Shown: one piece after another, positions 45,001-54,534 of the stretch
How the letters are laid out: each line of letters opens with the position of its first letter
How positions within the stretch are numbered: the stretch's first letter is position 1
Origin: Panopea generosa
Taxonomy: Eukaryota > Mollusca > Bivalvia > Adapedonta > Hiatellidae
Direction of reading: 5' to 3'
Length of the DNA: 64,000 nt
Assembly: GCA_029582155.1 (NCBI GenBank)
Contig: CM055908.1
Location: forward strand, 23,521,757 to 23,585,756
Made by a program: the position numbers and the translations under genes
The notes under the pieces: model-generated
What the model was told of the DNA's origin: nothing
What the model saw: the letters and a program-made list of their open reading frames with translations, nothing else
Databases searched by the model: none

Positions 45001-47546
45001 GGCACCGTTAAGATGAAAATATCAGCGAGTGCGACCTCAAGGGCCATATAACCAAGGCAGTGATAATGAAAAGGTCAATAACTTATCCGGGATTTTGTGT
45101 TTACTACTACATGCTCTAATTTCTAATGAAGGTGTGGTAGAGCATGCACGATGTGTGAGAGTAGACGACAGACGGTTCCATGTCGAATCTTATCTTGATT
45201 ATTTCGGTAGTGAGATATTTTATTGAGTCATGTCAGTTTTAATGGCGGAGGAACACCTCGGAATGAATCTCAGCAGAACAACCGTCCTTCTACAAATAAC
45301 TGACAAACTTCTTCACATAAAGTTTTTGGAGCGAGCAAGTCTCGAACCTACGATCTTAGCGGTGAGAGGCTCAGGCAATTGATCTTGGGAAAACGTCTTT
45401 GATCACTTGACCACGGCGGACCGTATTGTGAGATATTAGTATTACTAATGAGATATTAGTAAATTAACATAAAATATCCCTTTTGATAATGACACTGCCA
45501 AACTGTCGTAAAAAGACGAATGTATATAGATATATAGTATATGCTATCGCTTTCGGGCAAATCATGTACTTTTTTTAAAAAAAGTAAATAGTAACACACA
45601 ACAGTTGGAATCTACCCAAAATGTTTAACTTAATGAAACAAGTAAAACAAATGGCAAACAATTTACATCAACACTAAGGTGGTCAATGACAAAAAGAAAT
45701 ATCATAATACAAACACTTAACAATGAAGCTTTAAGCGAAATTGTTCATATTATAGAACAGTATAATGTAACATACTCTATTTTAAATAACTAAATGCTAT
45801 ACATATATTTAACATAATTTACTGAGATTCAACTGTAGCATTGCAAGTCATGACAACGCCCATGATTGTATATATAAACGCTTGATATATCGCGCTTGCC
45901 AAAAGACGGCATGAACATCATATAAGCGTTTGGCTATTTATTTCTCAGGGCTTCACAAAGTGAATAAAATGTAAAGACAAAAAACCAAGGAAGCAGGTGG
46001 GTTGCTTCGCAATAATCGCACCGATATGTTAATCAAGAACTTTAACAATAAACAAGAAGAACATTATAATTATACTTTATTGTACCATTTGAAGAGATGG
46101 CATACACGTAGTGTTACATTCATGGAAATGTCATACACGTATTGTTACATTTACGGAGATGCCTATGTTATATACAACTTTATTGTTACACATAACAAGC
46201 GGTTAAAGTAATATAATATATCAATTCTAAAATGATGTCGTGTTTGTCAGTGTTGTTTTCATTATGTTTTGATTAACAGGTGGTTTACCTATTTTTGTTA
46301 TCATGCCAACCTGCTATGTGTGTATTTTGTAATATGATATTTTACGTAATGCGATGTGGTGAGAACTTCTGGATTGACCCCTTTGCCTTGTGCAGTTTTC
46401 TTGTTTCATGTGTGTATTTTGTAATGATATTTTACGTAATGCGATGTGGTGAGAAATTCTGGATTGACCCCTTTGCCTTGTGCATCATTCTTGTTTCATG
46501 TGTGTATTTTGTAATGATATTTTACGTAATGCGATGTGGTGAGAAAATTCTGGATTGACCCCTTTGCCTTGTGCATTATTCTTGTTTCATGTGTGTATTT
46601 TGTAATATATTTTACATAATGCGATGTGGTGAGAAATTCTGGAATGACCTCTTTGTCTTGTGCATTATTCTTGTTTCATGTGTGTATTTTGTAATGATAT
46701 TTTACGTAATGCAATGTGGTGAGAAATTCTGGAATGACCCCTTTGCCTTGTGCATTATTCTCGTTTAATGTGTGTTTTTTTGTAATATGAATCTCTTGGC
46801 AGTTTTGCCAACTTGTATAAGTAAATTTCTTTTGCATATGTGTATATACTTTGAGAATGTGCATCTTAATAGATCCCAAATCGTACCGTTGTTTTTATTT
46901 CAAATTATTTCCTTTGATATATTCATGCCTATGCTACTAGTTACAATATTGTCAATGCACTAGTGTATCGGTAATATGATCAGCTGAATTTTTCTTATAA
47001 TATTAAAATATAAGGTTATTTTACAGTGTTTTGTACAATATGGGAATATATATTACACGAGTAAGTATTGTGGTGAAAACCATATTGGACGAGACGCCGC
47101 AGCTGCCACAACAATACGTACGAATACAATATATTCCACATTGTACAAAACACTGTAAACTGATCTTTTTATTCTATACCTCAATCTGAAAGTAATTTAT
47201 GAAAAGAGTAAAAACACCTTCTACATATTATTCGTTCACGTGGTAGTATCAGGATAAGGTGATTGATTATACACTTACAGGTATTAAATAATGTCAAATA
47301 TCTGTGAACTATTCTACCACGAATCTGTTCGAGCCATGACCCATTAGATATACCTTCGTTGGCATTTTAACCCTAAACTTTGAAGTTGTCGTCGGTTTCA
47401 GTTCTACTGAAAGTTTTTATTACCTTCATGTATATGCATTGATATAACATGTAACAAACAATGCAATGACCAACAGGATAACTTAATGGCTTACCTTTGC
47501 AATTATGTAGCAGAAGCGCGAAAACTGTACTCACAATGAAAAGCAT
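32755..47546 (-). CDS. Secreted C-type lectin with a FAMeT domain nested inside the lectin domain; complete seven-exon gene
   Basis: Exons 47546-47495, 44103-44009, 41828-41735, 40393-40224, 35889-35741, 33861-33668 and 33011-32755 join in frame to 336 codons and TAG; all introns GT-AG. Residues 1-17 are a signal peptide (MLFIVSTVFALLLHNCK). Residues 23-80 are the N-half of a C-type lectin domain (CPLGFQPFNERC; KACSQEGGNLATVDSED). Residues 81-251 are a FAMeT (Methyltransf_FA) domain (CHDAHIALS, YEIVIGGWSDSQSVIR, HPFWISW, NDTDPHAV, GFGAHGNW). Residues 252-336 are the C-half of the lectin domain (FWVGATN, EPN at 291-293, WKD at 312-314, YICE). Exons 4-6 form a phase 1-1 cassette; skipping them gives a 165-residue canonical lectin. 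EPN predicts mannose-type Ca2+-dependent sugar binding. Probable role: secreted recognition protein. Confidence 0.85.
33090..33345 (+). repeat. Family D SINE in lectin intron 6
   Basis: Head partly degraded (GGTCTAGTGCTAGAGC); body CTTGGCGCTCAGCATTTAG, GTGTCTGCGGCATGATACTC, TAGACACCGTCGCGATATGA; tail CTACAACAACAACAATAA. Confidence 0.85.
33668..33861 (-). CDS. Lectin exon 6: third FAMeT exon
   Basis: Acceptor ATAATCACAG; encodes DFHPFWISWSDNVIRVGHG, QFMAWNDTDPHAV and ATGFGAHGNWTFPV; donor GTTG before GTAAGA (phase 1). FWISW, PHAV and GFGAxGxW complete the FAMeT fold. Confidence 0.92.
34010..34310 (-). repeat. Family C SINE, near full length
   Basis: Minus-strand head GGGCCCGATTAGCCCAGAC, promoter end near CCCGCCCGG, body with GTCTCATTTTCATTCGTCTC, AGGTGTGCTCGAGTACTGG and GTTAGGTTAACTGACCG. 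A 12-bp internal duplication of GGGCGGGGATTC is present. Lies in lectin intron 5. Confidence 0.8.
34486..34725 (+). repeat. Family B SINE
   Basis: Head CTCCGTTGCAGAGTGGTCTA, B-box GGTTCGAGTCC, body TTTGCGGAAGGATGG, GAGGTCTTTCTCCACCAAT and ATATGCCATATATAGCCTG. Confidence 0.85.
34768..34960 (+). repeat. Family B-like SINE with a different tRNA head
   Basis: Head CTCCTCTGTGGCTCAGTGGT and B-box GAGTTTGATCC, followed by a family B body (GCCAGTTACTTTTTG, GAGGTATTTCTCCATCAAT). Directly follows the family B copy at 34486. Confidence 0.75.
35030..35335 (+). repeat. Family D SINE, near full length
   Basis: Head GACCGCATCGGTGGTCTAGT with B-box GTGGGTTCGATCC, body TCGCTTGACGCTCAGCATTT, GTGTCTGCGGCATGATACTC and TAGACACCGTGGCGATATGA. 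Lies in lectin intron 5. Confidence 0.88.
35535..35640. repeat. T-rich low-complexity tract
   Basis: Runs of T with isolated A, G and C; on the minus strand it lies about 100 bp 3' of the exon 5 donor as an A-rich tract. Confidence 0.9.
35741..35889 (-). CDS. Lectin exon 5: second FAMeT exon
   Basis: Acceptor TTTTAATTTAG; encodes TCHDAHIALSSQKG, TYEIVIGGWSDSQSVIRD and CKQCAHKDEVHH; donor CAC AC before GTATGT (phase 2). CxDAHIAL and YEIVIGGW are hallmark FAMeT strings. Confidence 0.9.
36190..36868. repeat. 31-bp minisatellite, about 22 copies
   Basis: Unit close to ACCGTGTATATTCTATGATG then TACAAACCTGC. Directly abuts the 100-bp donor array, whose units also contain ACCGTGTATGTTGTATGG, so the two arrays may share an origin. 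In lectin intron 4. Confidence 0.93.
36870..40250 (-). repeat. About 34-copy, ~100-bp tandem array of an exon end plus its splice donor
   Basis: On the minus strand each unit begins with a near copy of the last 30 bases of lectin exon 4 (CGTACTTCYATGGTGTTCAG then TGTTCAG), followed by GT(G/A)TGTATATTACC, ACAGCCATACAACATACACG and GTACATATATGTACC. The unit at 40224 is the true exon end; roughly 33 further copies run 3' from it. Most keep a usable donor (TTCAG before GTGTGT, GTATGT or GTATAT); a few have CATGT instead. Because the repeated exon tail is read in different frames, overlapping spurious frames such as GRTSMVFSVQVCILPQPYN appear throughout. Confidence 0.95.
40224..40393 (-). CDS. Lectin exon 4: first FAMeT exon
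   Basis: Acceptor TTCGTTCAAAAAG, then CG completing a Pro codon with the C of exon 3. Encodes VVNLGIISDSSVGIATAND, YHYLHDLGIDIHGRTSMVF and SVQ; donor TTCAG before GTATGT (phase 0). The acceptor was chosen because it alone keeps phase 1 with exon 3; its polypyrimidine tract is weak. The last 30 bases of this exon are repeated in the array that follows. Confidence 0.8.
40765..40845. repeat. (ATTT)n/(TTA)n microsatellite
   Basis: TTTA tetranucleotide run passing into ATT triplets. Confidence 0.93.
41070..41235 (+). repeat. Family A SINE in lectin intron 3
   Basis: Head GATAGTGTAGTGGATATGAT, B-box GAGTTCGATC, body TTCTACCCAGAAAGTGATCC and GCTGTCAAATTTCATCG. Confidence 0.7.
41357..41665 (+). repeat. 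Family C SINE in lectin intron 3
   Basis: Head GGTAAGCTCAGTTAGTTGCA, B-box-like GAGCTCGAATCCCCGCC, body CATTCGTCTCTCATCACTG, GGTGTGCTCGAGTACTGG and GTTAGGTTAACTGATC; tail AAACACACAAACAAACAAAC. It ends about 70 bp from the exon 3 donor. Confidence 0.82.
41735..41828 (-). CDS. Lectin exon 3: CTLD helix 1-2 region
   Basis: Acceptor CTCTGTAACAG; encodes KACSQEGGNLATVDSED then IQIYLSGYSEFTNK; donor C before GTAAGG (phase 1). The first conserved CTLD cysteine and LATVDS are clear. Confidence 0.9.
41845..43750. repeat. 31-bp minisatellite, about 60 copies
   Basis: Unit close to AACACGTTACACATTAGAAC then TATTAACATAT. It fills most of lectin intron 2 and starts about 20 bp from the exon 3 acceptor. 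Several units are shortened (ACTATACCACGTTACGCATT) near the left end. Confidence 0.95.
44009..44103 (-). CDS. Lectin exon 2: CTLD start
   Basis: Acceptor ATTATTTAG; encodes QDNVGCPLGFQPFNERCF then STKELSWGDAM; donor ATG before GTAAGT. The two cysteines form the long-form CTLD N-terminal pair, and WGDAM is the usual W..A helix 1. Confidence 0.88.
44104..45225. other. Lectin intron 1, 3' part, unassigned
   Basis: AT-rich intron DNA; no feature recognised. A T/G-rich run lies near 44915-44950. Confidence 0.5.
45230..45425 (-). repeat. Family B SINE, minus strand
   Basis: Complement of the head GGTCCGCCGTGGTCAAGTGA; complement of the B-box GGTTCGAGACTTGC; body complement GAACAACCGTCCTTCTAC and GGCGGAGGAACACCTCGGA. 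Confidence 0.75.
46310..46790. repeat. 90-bp tandem array, about 5 copies, in lectin intron 1
   Basis: Units contain ATATTTTACGTAATGCGATG, GAGAAATTCTGGATTGACCC and TTTGCCTTGTGCATTATTCT. Since 90 is divisible by three, repeating plus-strand frames appear; they oppose the gene and lack support. Confidence 0.93.
47021..47158. mobile_element. Palindromic MITE, about 138 bp
   Basis: Left arm TTACAGTGTTTTGTACAATA; the complement of the right arm reads TTACAGTGTTTTGTACAATG. Homology of the arms continues for about 50 bp (GGAATATAT, GTATTG), so the element folds almost completely. It lies about 340 bp 3' of the lectin signal-peptide exon. Confidence 0.85.
47495..47546 (-). CDS. Lectin exon 1: signal peptide
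   Basis: ATG at 47546; 17 codons plus G. A hydrophobic stretch (LFIVSTVFALLL) then HNCK. Donor AAAG before GTAAGC. Phase 1, completed by GT of exon 2 to Gly 18. The ATG is the in-frame methionine directly before the hydrophobic core; an upstream Met in the same frame would add an unlikely hydrophilic leader. Confidence 0.75.
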
Positions 47547-47689
47547 GTCGTCTGCCCTGTTTCCCTTTAGATACGAGATAAGTATTCCATACAGAGGCGC
47601 TTTACAACAAGAGTATGTAAAAAGCTGTAGACGGCCGACGCACGTCAATACAACTTACATTCTGATTTAGTCCCAGTGATATTTATTTA

Positions 47690-49110
47690 CTTTTTATGTC
47701 CAAAAGGTTTGAAACTTGTTTCTGGGGGTAAATTTTACGCTGAGTTCGAAAATATATTTCTTACTAACAGCTGTTGGGGCGTTTGGCTACAAATCAAAGA
47801 TGGCCGCCAAAATGGATGCCAATATTTTAGGGTAACAAAGAATAAAAATATGGTTGATTCAAGTAAAAGAAATCTAAATAAGGGACAAAATGGCTGCCAC
47901 ATTATTAAAAAAATGACACTTTTTCTGCAATATACTCATGTTGTTGAATGCTTTGGCCTTATTTTTATTCATAAATGCTTGTTTATAGAGGTAAAATGTA
48001 TGCTGTGTCCGAAAATCTATTTCTTACTAACCGTTGTAGGGGTGTTTGGTCACAAATCCAAGATTGCCGCAAAATAGCCACAAGTATTGAAATTCATGTT
48101 ATAGTATATAAATTGACAGAAAACACTGCAAATTATTAAAATTTAGATTTATTGTTGTTGTAAGTTGTATAACATACTTTAGGTTAAAAAGAGTAAAAGT
48201 ATGGTTAATTCATGTACATAAAGTCTAAATAAGGGACAAAATGACTACCAAAATATGAAAAATATTACACTTTTTCTGTAAATACACGCATTTGTTGAAT
48301 GCTTTGGCCATATATTTATTTATAATTGCTTGTTTCTGGAGATATTATGTATGATGAGTCTGAAAATATATTTCTTACTAAGGCTGTTGGGGTGTTTTGT
48401 CACATATTCAACATGGCTGCCAAAATGGCCGCCAAATATTGATATCCATTTTATATATAATCTGATAGAAAACACTGCAAAGTTATGAAAATAGATTAAT
48501 TGTATTGCTGTTAGTTGTATGACATGTGTTATGGTAAAATAAGTAAGAAAATGATTGATTAATGTGCAACAACTCTAAATAAGCGACAAAATGGCGGCAA
48601 AAATAGAAAAAGACTGTTTTTCTGCAAATATACTCATTTGTTGAATGCTTAGGCCTTATTTTTATTTAGAAATGGTTCTTAAAATACTGAACATGTTTAA
48701 GGGTTATACTTTGCTACTTCTACTTAATACAAACTGGAATATATGTATCTTCTTCATGTTATGCTTTTTCACTCTAACAAAACAATGCAATAAACAAGTT
48801 TATATTAAAATCCATATTTAAGATAAACTCGGAAGAGAACACAACTGTTGAGACATGTTTCTAGAGATAAATTGTATGCCATGTTAAAAAATTCATTTCT
48901 TGCTAAAACTGTTGGGGAGTTTTGTCATATATTTAAAGATGACCGACAATATGGCCATCATGTATTGGAACTCATCAATAATGCTATAACTGTTAAAACG
49001 CTACAAATATTAAAATTTAGGTCTATTGTGTTGTTCTTTATTGTGTGACAAGTTTAAGCATTATTTTTTTCTACTTCTGCTTAATAAAAACTGGAATAAT
49101 TGTATTTTCA
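47690..49110 (+). repeat. Degenerate long tandem repeat, about 4 units of 260-500 bp
   Basis: The block TTTCTTACTAACNGNTGTTG, GGGTGTTTNGTCACA and AANATGGCCGCCAAAATGG recurs at about 47760, 48015, 48375 and 48895, with shared intervening blocks (CTAAATAAGGGACAAAATGG and TTTTTCTGCAAATA). Spacing varies, so units have gained deletions. Positions marked N vary. Confidence 0.8.
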
Positions 49111-49555
49111 TTAAATGTTGAGTTTTTGTTACTTCAAGTCTTCACTTAATCTTACTATATTTCCTTCAGCCATAGTACAGTAATAGTTGCTCCGTAATCA
49201 TTAAGTCACAATGTTACTTTAGTATAGCATGATGCATGTCAATGAATATTAATAGTCATAACATTTTGCGTCATAATCACCTTGTTACACCAACATTAGT
49301 ACTTATTTATCATTTTATGCTTTTAGCTAGTATAATTGAACATAGTTTAATGTTTAATGTTTAATATCCCTTGAATGTCCTACATTAATTTTAGTGTTTT
49401 CATAATCACAGGTTACTGAGTAGCATGAAATGAATGTTGTCATTTACCACCATTTACAGCATGTACCTATATTCAAAATAACATCATAATACTGCTTAGT
49501 GCAAAACTCTACAAACTAAAGTGTCACATATTGTTTTTAGAGCGCACTAATCATA
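49111..49555. other. AT-rich, nothing recognised
   Basis: No coding or repeat feature seen between the degenerate repeat and the decayed coding-like stretch. Confidence 0.4.
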
Positions 49556-49559
49556 TTAC

Positions 49560-50660
49560 TTTAAAGTCATTTTCTTTATATTTATCATACACAACATCTG
49601 AGTCACCAGGCTTTTTAACATGCAAACTATCATCAGTTCCAGCTCCAACAGTATCATTGAAAAGCACACCACTGGCTGACCCTGGCAATTGGTCTTAAAT
49701 TGCCCACTTAAGATGACATATTAATATTCCGTTTGCTTCTTCATGTCTACATTGTTAATGTCTTTTTCGACCCTTTTCAATGAGAATGTATCAGTTGTCC
49801 TCTGCAGCTATCTCAGCTTTATAATATGACATGTTTCCAAGTAGAATTGCATATGGTCGATGCCTTTCATCATGGGAGAAATATCTGAAGAATATCATCT
49901 TAAACGATAGAAACTAAAGTGCTTGTTGGCATTTTTTTAATTCTGAATATGAGAGAGAGGTAGTTTTCCCATTATTTTGGATTTTCCTGTATCTGAATTA
50001 ATGTGTTTTCATTTTCCTGCGTACTATTGACTTTTCAAACCTATTGGCATCAAAGAACCTAATTGTAAAATCTTCACATCATGCTATCCACTTCTCAATA
50101 CACCTGTAAGACATCGCTGACGTTACCGGTTTCTTACTTACCAATAGATACAATAAATATTTTCATCGTTATAAAGTTGATTATAGTTTCAATGTCTTAT
50201 TGATGTTCTCTCTCTGTACTATAGTGTTTTTAGTCGGCTTATCTGTAAGGAATCTGTCCGAGGAACCAGAAGCAAATAACTATGTATGCTGCCAGTTGGA
50301 TGTTAAATGGATATGGACATATGAATCGCTATGAAAGAGTTTCAGCTGCTTGAATCTGCATAGCTGATTTGACCACAGCCAGCAGCGTTTTATTGATACA
50401 CATTTATATCTGCATATGTCCTTTACTGACTAGAAATGTTTCTTTGTTTCTTCTGTGACATCTACTCGTGTTGGTAAATTAACAATATCCATTAAGATAT
50501 TTGCTGACTCTTCTACTAGCTCAGTCCACATTTGTGGAGGATAAATTATTGATTGAGAATAGGTAAATATTTCTAATGATGAAATATGTTCTATTAACTT
50601 GAGAAATCTTTGGTTTCTTTCGTTTCATTAATTTTCAATGTGGAGTTGATCTATTTTCCC
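49560..50660 (-). pseudogene. Decayed coding-like sequence of unknown family
   Basis: The minus strand gives protein-like segments broken by stops: FLKLIEHISSLEIFTYSQS, IIYPPQMWTELVEESANIL and MDIVNLPTRVDVTEETKKHF near 50620-50440; later EDFTIRFFDANRFEKSIVRR; then IFFRYFSHDERHRPYAILLG, MSYYKAEIAAEDN and VLFNDTVGAGTDDSLHV near 49650. Segment composition looks like real protein, but I do not recognise it. It could be an old mobile-element ORF or a dead host gene. The frame order was read by eye, so joins are uncertain. Confidence 0.4.
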
Positions 50661-50717
50661 TTTTCCCTCTGTTTCAAATCTATTTATTTCAAATCTATTT
50701 ATTTTAAATCGATTATG

Positions 50718-50718
<1 letters not shown>

Positions 50719-50770
<52 letters not shown>

Positions 50771-50800
50771 TGTGTGCGTGTTGTTGTTGTTGTTGTTGTT
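50719..50800. repeat. (GT)n then (TTG)n microsatellite
   Basis: GT run of about 30 units with two interruptions, then about eight TTG triplets. Confidence 0.96.
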
Positions 50801-51390
50801 TTTCAAATTCTATAAATCTCCTATTTACAGTGCTTTCATGCCGGTCAATGATTAATGGAATTATTCCTATTGGCCTGAACCAAACAATTGTCAGGTTATC
50901 TGTTTTCGTGTCAGTAGACATTCCCTCGTATCAATAGTTCTAACCTTTGACCTAACAGAAGGTGCAGATACATACAATTACAGTGTACATCTATATCAAC
51001 TGACAAAATTCGCTCAATGACATTCTTTAAAATTTACTTAATTATCTTGTGTCTTCAATAATCAACTCTTAGCACTTTATATTTGTCTGCAGTAACTGGA
51101 GCATTGCCTATATTTCTAGGTCACTATAACAACATGTTCAGTTGCACTTCGATGTCAAAGTTCAACACTGATGTTTTTGTTTATTAATGGAATTCAAGCA
51201 CTGACGATTTTGTTTGTTAATGGGAATCTTTATCAATATCCAAAGTTTACAGACGAGCTAAAGTTTATATATCTGCCAGAAATAGAAAATGTCTTAAAGT
51301 AGAACAGCAGATAAACAATTTGGACTCTCCTTTATCTTCAGCGATACTAACTTAAATGCGGTGACACGTTTTGTCGAAGACAAATAATTT
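50801..51390. other. Unassigned sequence
   Basis: No feature recognised; bounded by microsatellite and 42-bp array. Confidence 0.4.
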
Positions 51391-51394
51391 ACAT

Positions 51395-51800
51395 CAACCA
51401 ATGTTCCTCTGGTATGACTTCTGACACAAAACATTACTGTCAATGTTCCTCTGGTATGACTTCTGACACAAAACATTACTGTCAATGTTCCTCTGGTATG
51501 ACTCCTGACACAAAACATTACTGTCAATGTTCCTCTGGTATGACTTCTGACACAAAACATTACTGTCAATGTTCCTCTGGAATGACTACTGACACAAAAC
51601 ATTACTGTCAATGTTCCTCTGGAATGACTACTGACACAAAACATTACTGTCAATGTTCCTCTGGAATGACTACTGACACAAAACATTACTGTCAATGTTC
51701 CTCTGGTATGACTTCTGACACAAAACATTACTGTCAATGTTCCTCTGGAATGACGACTGACACAAAACATTACTGTCAACGTTCCTCTGGAATGAATAGA
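51395..51800. repeat. 42-bp minisatellite, 9-10 copies, open on both strands
   Basis: Unit is TGTTCCTCTGGTATGACTTC then TGACACAAAACATTACTGTCAA. With a period divisible by three, both strands show 14-residue repeats (plus MTSDTKHYCQCSSG; minus RGTLTVMFCVSSHS). Differences between units include both silent (GGT/GGA) and changing (TCT/CCT/ACT) positions. No signal peptide, splice site or conserved family supports translation; called a repeat. Confidence 0.93.
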
Positions 51801-52004
51801 TAAATAATAAATGAATTAATGAAAGTTTTAATATGTACCAACACATTATTGGGTATACGACACAGTTATCATCTTTAGGTTATATTCCGCCAAACATCAT
51901 TTAATATTCAGTTTTAACATAAATAAAAAACAACATATAGATCAACTTCTAGTTCTATCACAAAGCATGGCAATTAGGGTTCGGTACCATTTTTCAAATG
52001 TCAA

Positions 52005-52360
52005 CATAAAACTCATTTTTAACATAATGCTCATTTCTAACATAATACTTATTTCTAACATAATACTCATTTCTAACATATACTCTTTCTATAATAATAC
52101 TCTTTTCTAACGTGTACTCATTTCTAACATATGCTCATTTCTATCATAATACTCATTTCTAACATATACTCATTTCCAACATAATATTAATTTCTAACAT
52201 AATACCCATTTTTCCAACATAAGACCCATTTCCAACATAATACCCATTTCCAACATAATACTCATTTCCAACGTAATACTCATTCCCAACATAATATTCA
52301 TTTCTTACATAATACCCATTTGAAAATAATACTTATTTCTAACATAATACTCATTTCCAG
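52005..52360. repeat. 18-19-bp minisatellite
   Basis: Units close to AACATAATACTCATTTCT, about 18 copies with small indels. Confidence 0.9.
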
Positions 52361-52459
52361 TTCATTTCAGTTCTGACAAAAAGCACAAAAATCATGCTCA
52401 ATATAACGAGTTATCAACTTTCAATTATAGTAATTGATGTTTAAATAAGTCATAAATCA

Positions 52460-52580
52460 ACAGTAGGTTGGTGGGTAGGAAGGCGGGCGGGCGGGTGGGT
52501 TTTGGGTGGGTGGGTGGATGGGTGAGTGGTAGGGTGGGTAGGTAGGTAGGTAGGTAGGTAGGTAGGTAGGTAGGTGGGTG
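52460..52580. repeat. GGTA/GGTG/GGCG microsatellite
   Basis: Variable tetranucleotide runs (GGCG, GGTG, then GGTA). Confidence 0.93.
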
Positions 52581-53675
52581 GGCACAGTAAGCAGAGTAAC
52601 TGCTGCAAACGTAGCGAAATGGCACAGTCCCTGACATATTACACATTTATAAACATTCGGTTGCAGAAGAAAGCATTCAGTGAAGTTTCAAATGGTGCAT
52701 ACATTACAGTAAATAAGTTTCAGTCACAACATAGACTTCGGTGCCAGAGTACTTTTAATGTTATAACGAATAGAACCGCTCCGGATATTTGTAATACGGC
52801 GTTAGTCAGAAGCACAGTCGAATATGATCCGTTGTCATCTCAAAGCCGACCTGAAAAAAAAAGAGAAACGCATGACATTTCGCAAAATATAATACAGTTT
52901 AAATGAAAATTAGAGGTCTTGTGACTATTAATTGAGACTGCAGCTTTTACAATTCAATTACCATCGTCCAAACAGCAGTTATCCGACCAAGACTGTTCAG
53001 TAATGTGTCAGACATATTACAGTAATGTATCTACTGTTTTCCAAAGATGTAAAGTGCAAACTCTACATTAACGGTCAAGGGGGCGTGTCACTAACATTCG
53101 TAATATTTCCTTACGAAAAAATGTGATATCCTGGAACGTTTCATTTGCACTGTATTTTTGCATATTTTAAAAAAGATACTATTTTGCAAGGCTGAAGTTC
53201 GTAAAATAATGTAAGCGAAACACTGAATGAATTTCCCGACTTTTTTTCGTAACTTCAAATGTTATGTTGACTATGTGATAATTCAAACAAGTTAACGTAC
53301 GAAAATGTTACAAAAACAGCCGGCCATACGTATAGATACGTGACAAAACAGCAAACTTTTGGCAAGCCGAATTTTGTTACCAACATCCCTGAAAACATTT
53401 CTGAAATAAATTTTAGCAATATGAACGACAGTTTTCTAAATGGCCTTGTTTAATTCATTGCTAGTACTTGTTTAAATTCAAAATGTCTATATACAATTTT
53501 AATGGGGTCTATCGCCATTTTCAACATATTTTATGTAAATATATAAACAGAACAGAACAGAACATACAGTTTATTTTGACTTAAGCATATTCAGCTCATC
53601 ATCATATAAAAATACATTTAATCAATGCATGCGTGAAACACACAAAACATACATCATAAACAAATACAGATAGTC
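52581..53675. other. Unassigned; weak LINE-like trace
   Basis: The plus-strand frame to about 52906 includes TALVRSTVEYDPLSSQS, faintly like the RT thumb block (LVRPxVEYxSxVW) of LINEs, but the rest does not align. No other feature to 53675. Confidence 0.3.
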
Positions 53676-53679
53676 AATT

Positions 53680-53825
53680 GAGCTGGTGGCATATCCAGTG
53701 TTATTGATGGAGGAAGACCTCAAAATGAATCTGAGTAGAACCACCGTCCTTCCGCAAGTAACTGACAAACTCTCTCACATATAGTTTTTGGAGTGAGCGG
53801 GACTCAAACCTACGCCGTTTGTTCA
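53680..53825 (-). repeat. Family B SINE, 3' part, minus strand
   Basis: Complement of the B body: GGAGGAAGACCTCAAAATGA, CACCGTCCTTCCGCAAGTAA and TTTTTGGAGTGAGCGGGACT. The tRNA head is cut off at about 53820. Confidence 0.8.
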
Positions 53826-54534
53826 AACTTTGATCGACAGTTAAACTGATTGCATTTCCAGCAATGAGCCAAATTTGGGTTGAAGTGGTTGAATATTTAA
53901 AACATTATTTATAATTGGTTGTTTTTTACAACGATTATTGTTGTAAGTTTCTTTGTGAAAAGCAAACCCAGACCGGTGTGCGACAGAGTAGACAACAGTA
54001 GCACTTCACCCTCTAACCGTAAATTCTCCGTAAATACCATATTACAAGGGAAGAAGAAAATATGTCTCAATACAAAAAGTAGCATTATTTATTAAATGAG
54101 AGCTACTCGATTGTAATACTACTAATCATTTCTTAAAAATGCATTAAACTTTCGTTTTTAGTTATAATTTAAAACGGCTTCACCAGTATTTGAAAAGTTT
54201 TATTTTATAAAGAAAGAAACAGCTTGTTTATGAATACGACATTTTCGATAATTGTCATTGCCGTCGATGAATTTATAACGACCAATACCTCTCTTATACG
54301 TCAAAAATCGAATTTTAAATCGATATTGACTGATCAACAATGGTAATATGCAACTAAGCTGTTCGGAAATTATCGTAAAACTTCCGATTCAATCGTATAT
54401 ATTCGGCCAATTCTGCCTTCGTTCAATTTAAGAACGGTCGCTAGATATGTACAAAGATATAAATGCATGTATGGATAAAAACATTTTTCCACATTTATGA
54501 AGCACTTGTATTGTTAGGAAATTAACAAAAAAGT

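Noticed and set aside
46280..46768. Plus-strand cysteine-rich repeat protein (CVYFVMIFYVMRCGEKFW)n
   Set aside because: Product of a 90-bp tandem array within lectin intron 1, on the opposite strand, without splice or start context.
52574..52906. 110-codon plus-strand frame as a LINE reverse transcriptase
   Set aside because: Only one short block resembles an RT thumb; the rest does not align and there is no catalytic motif.
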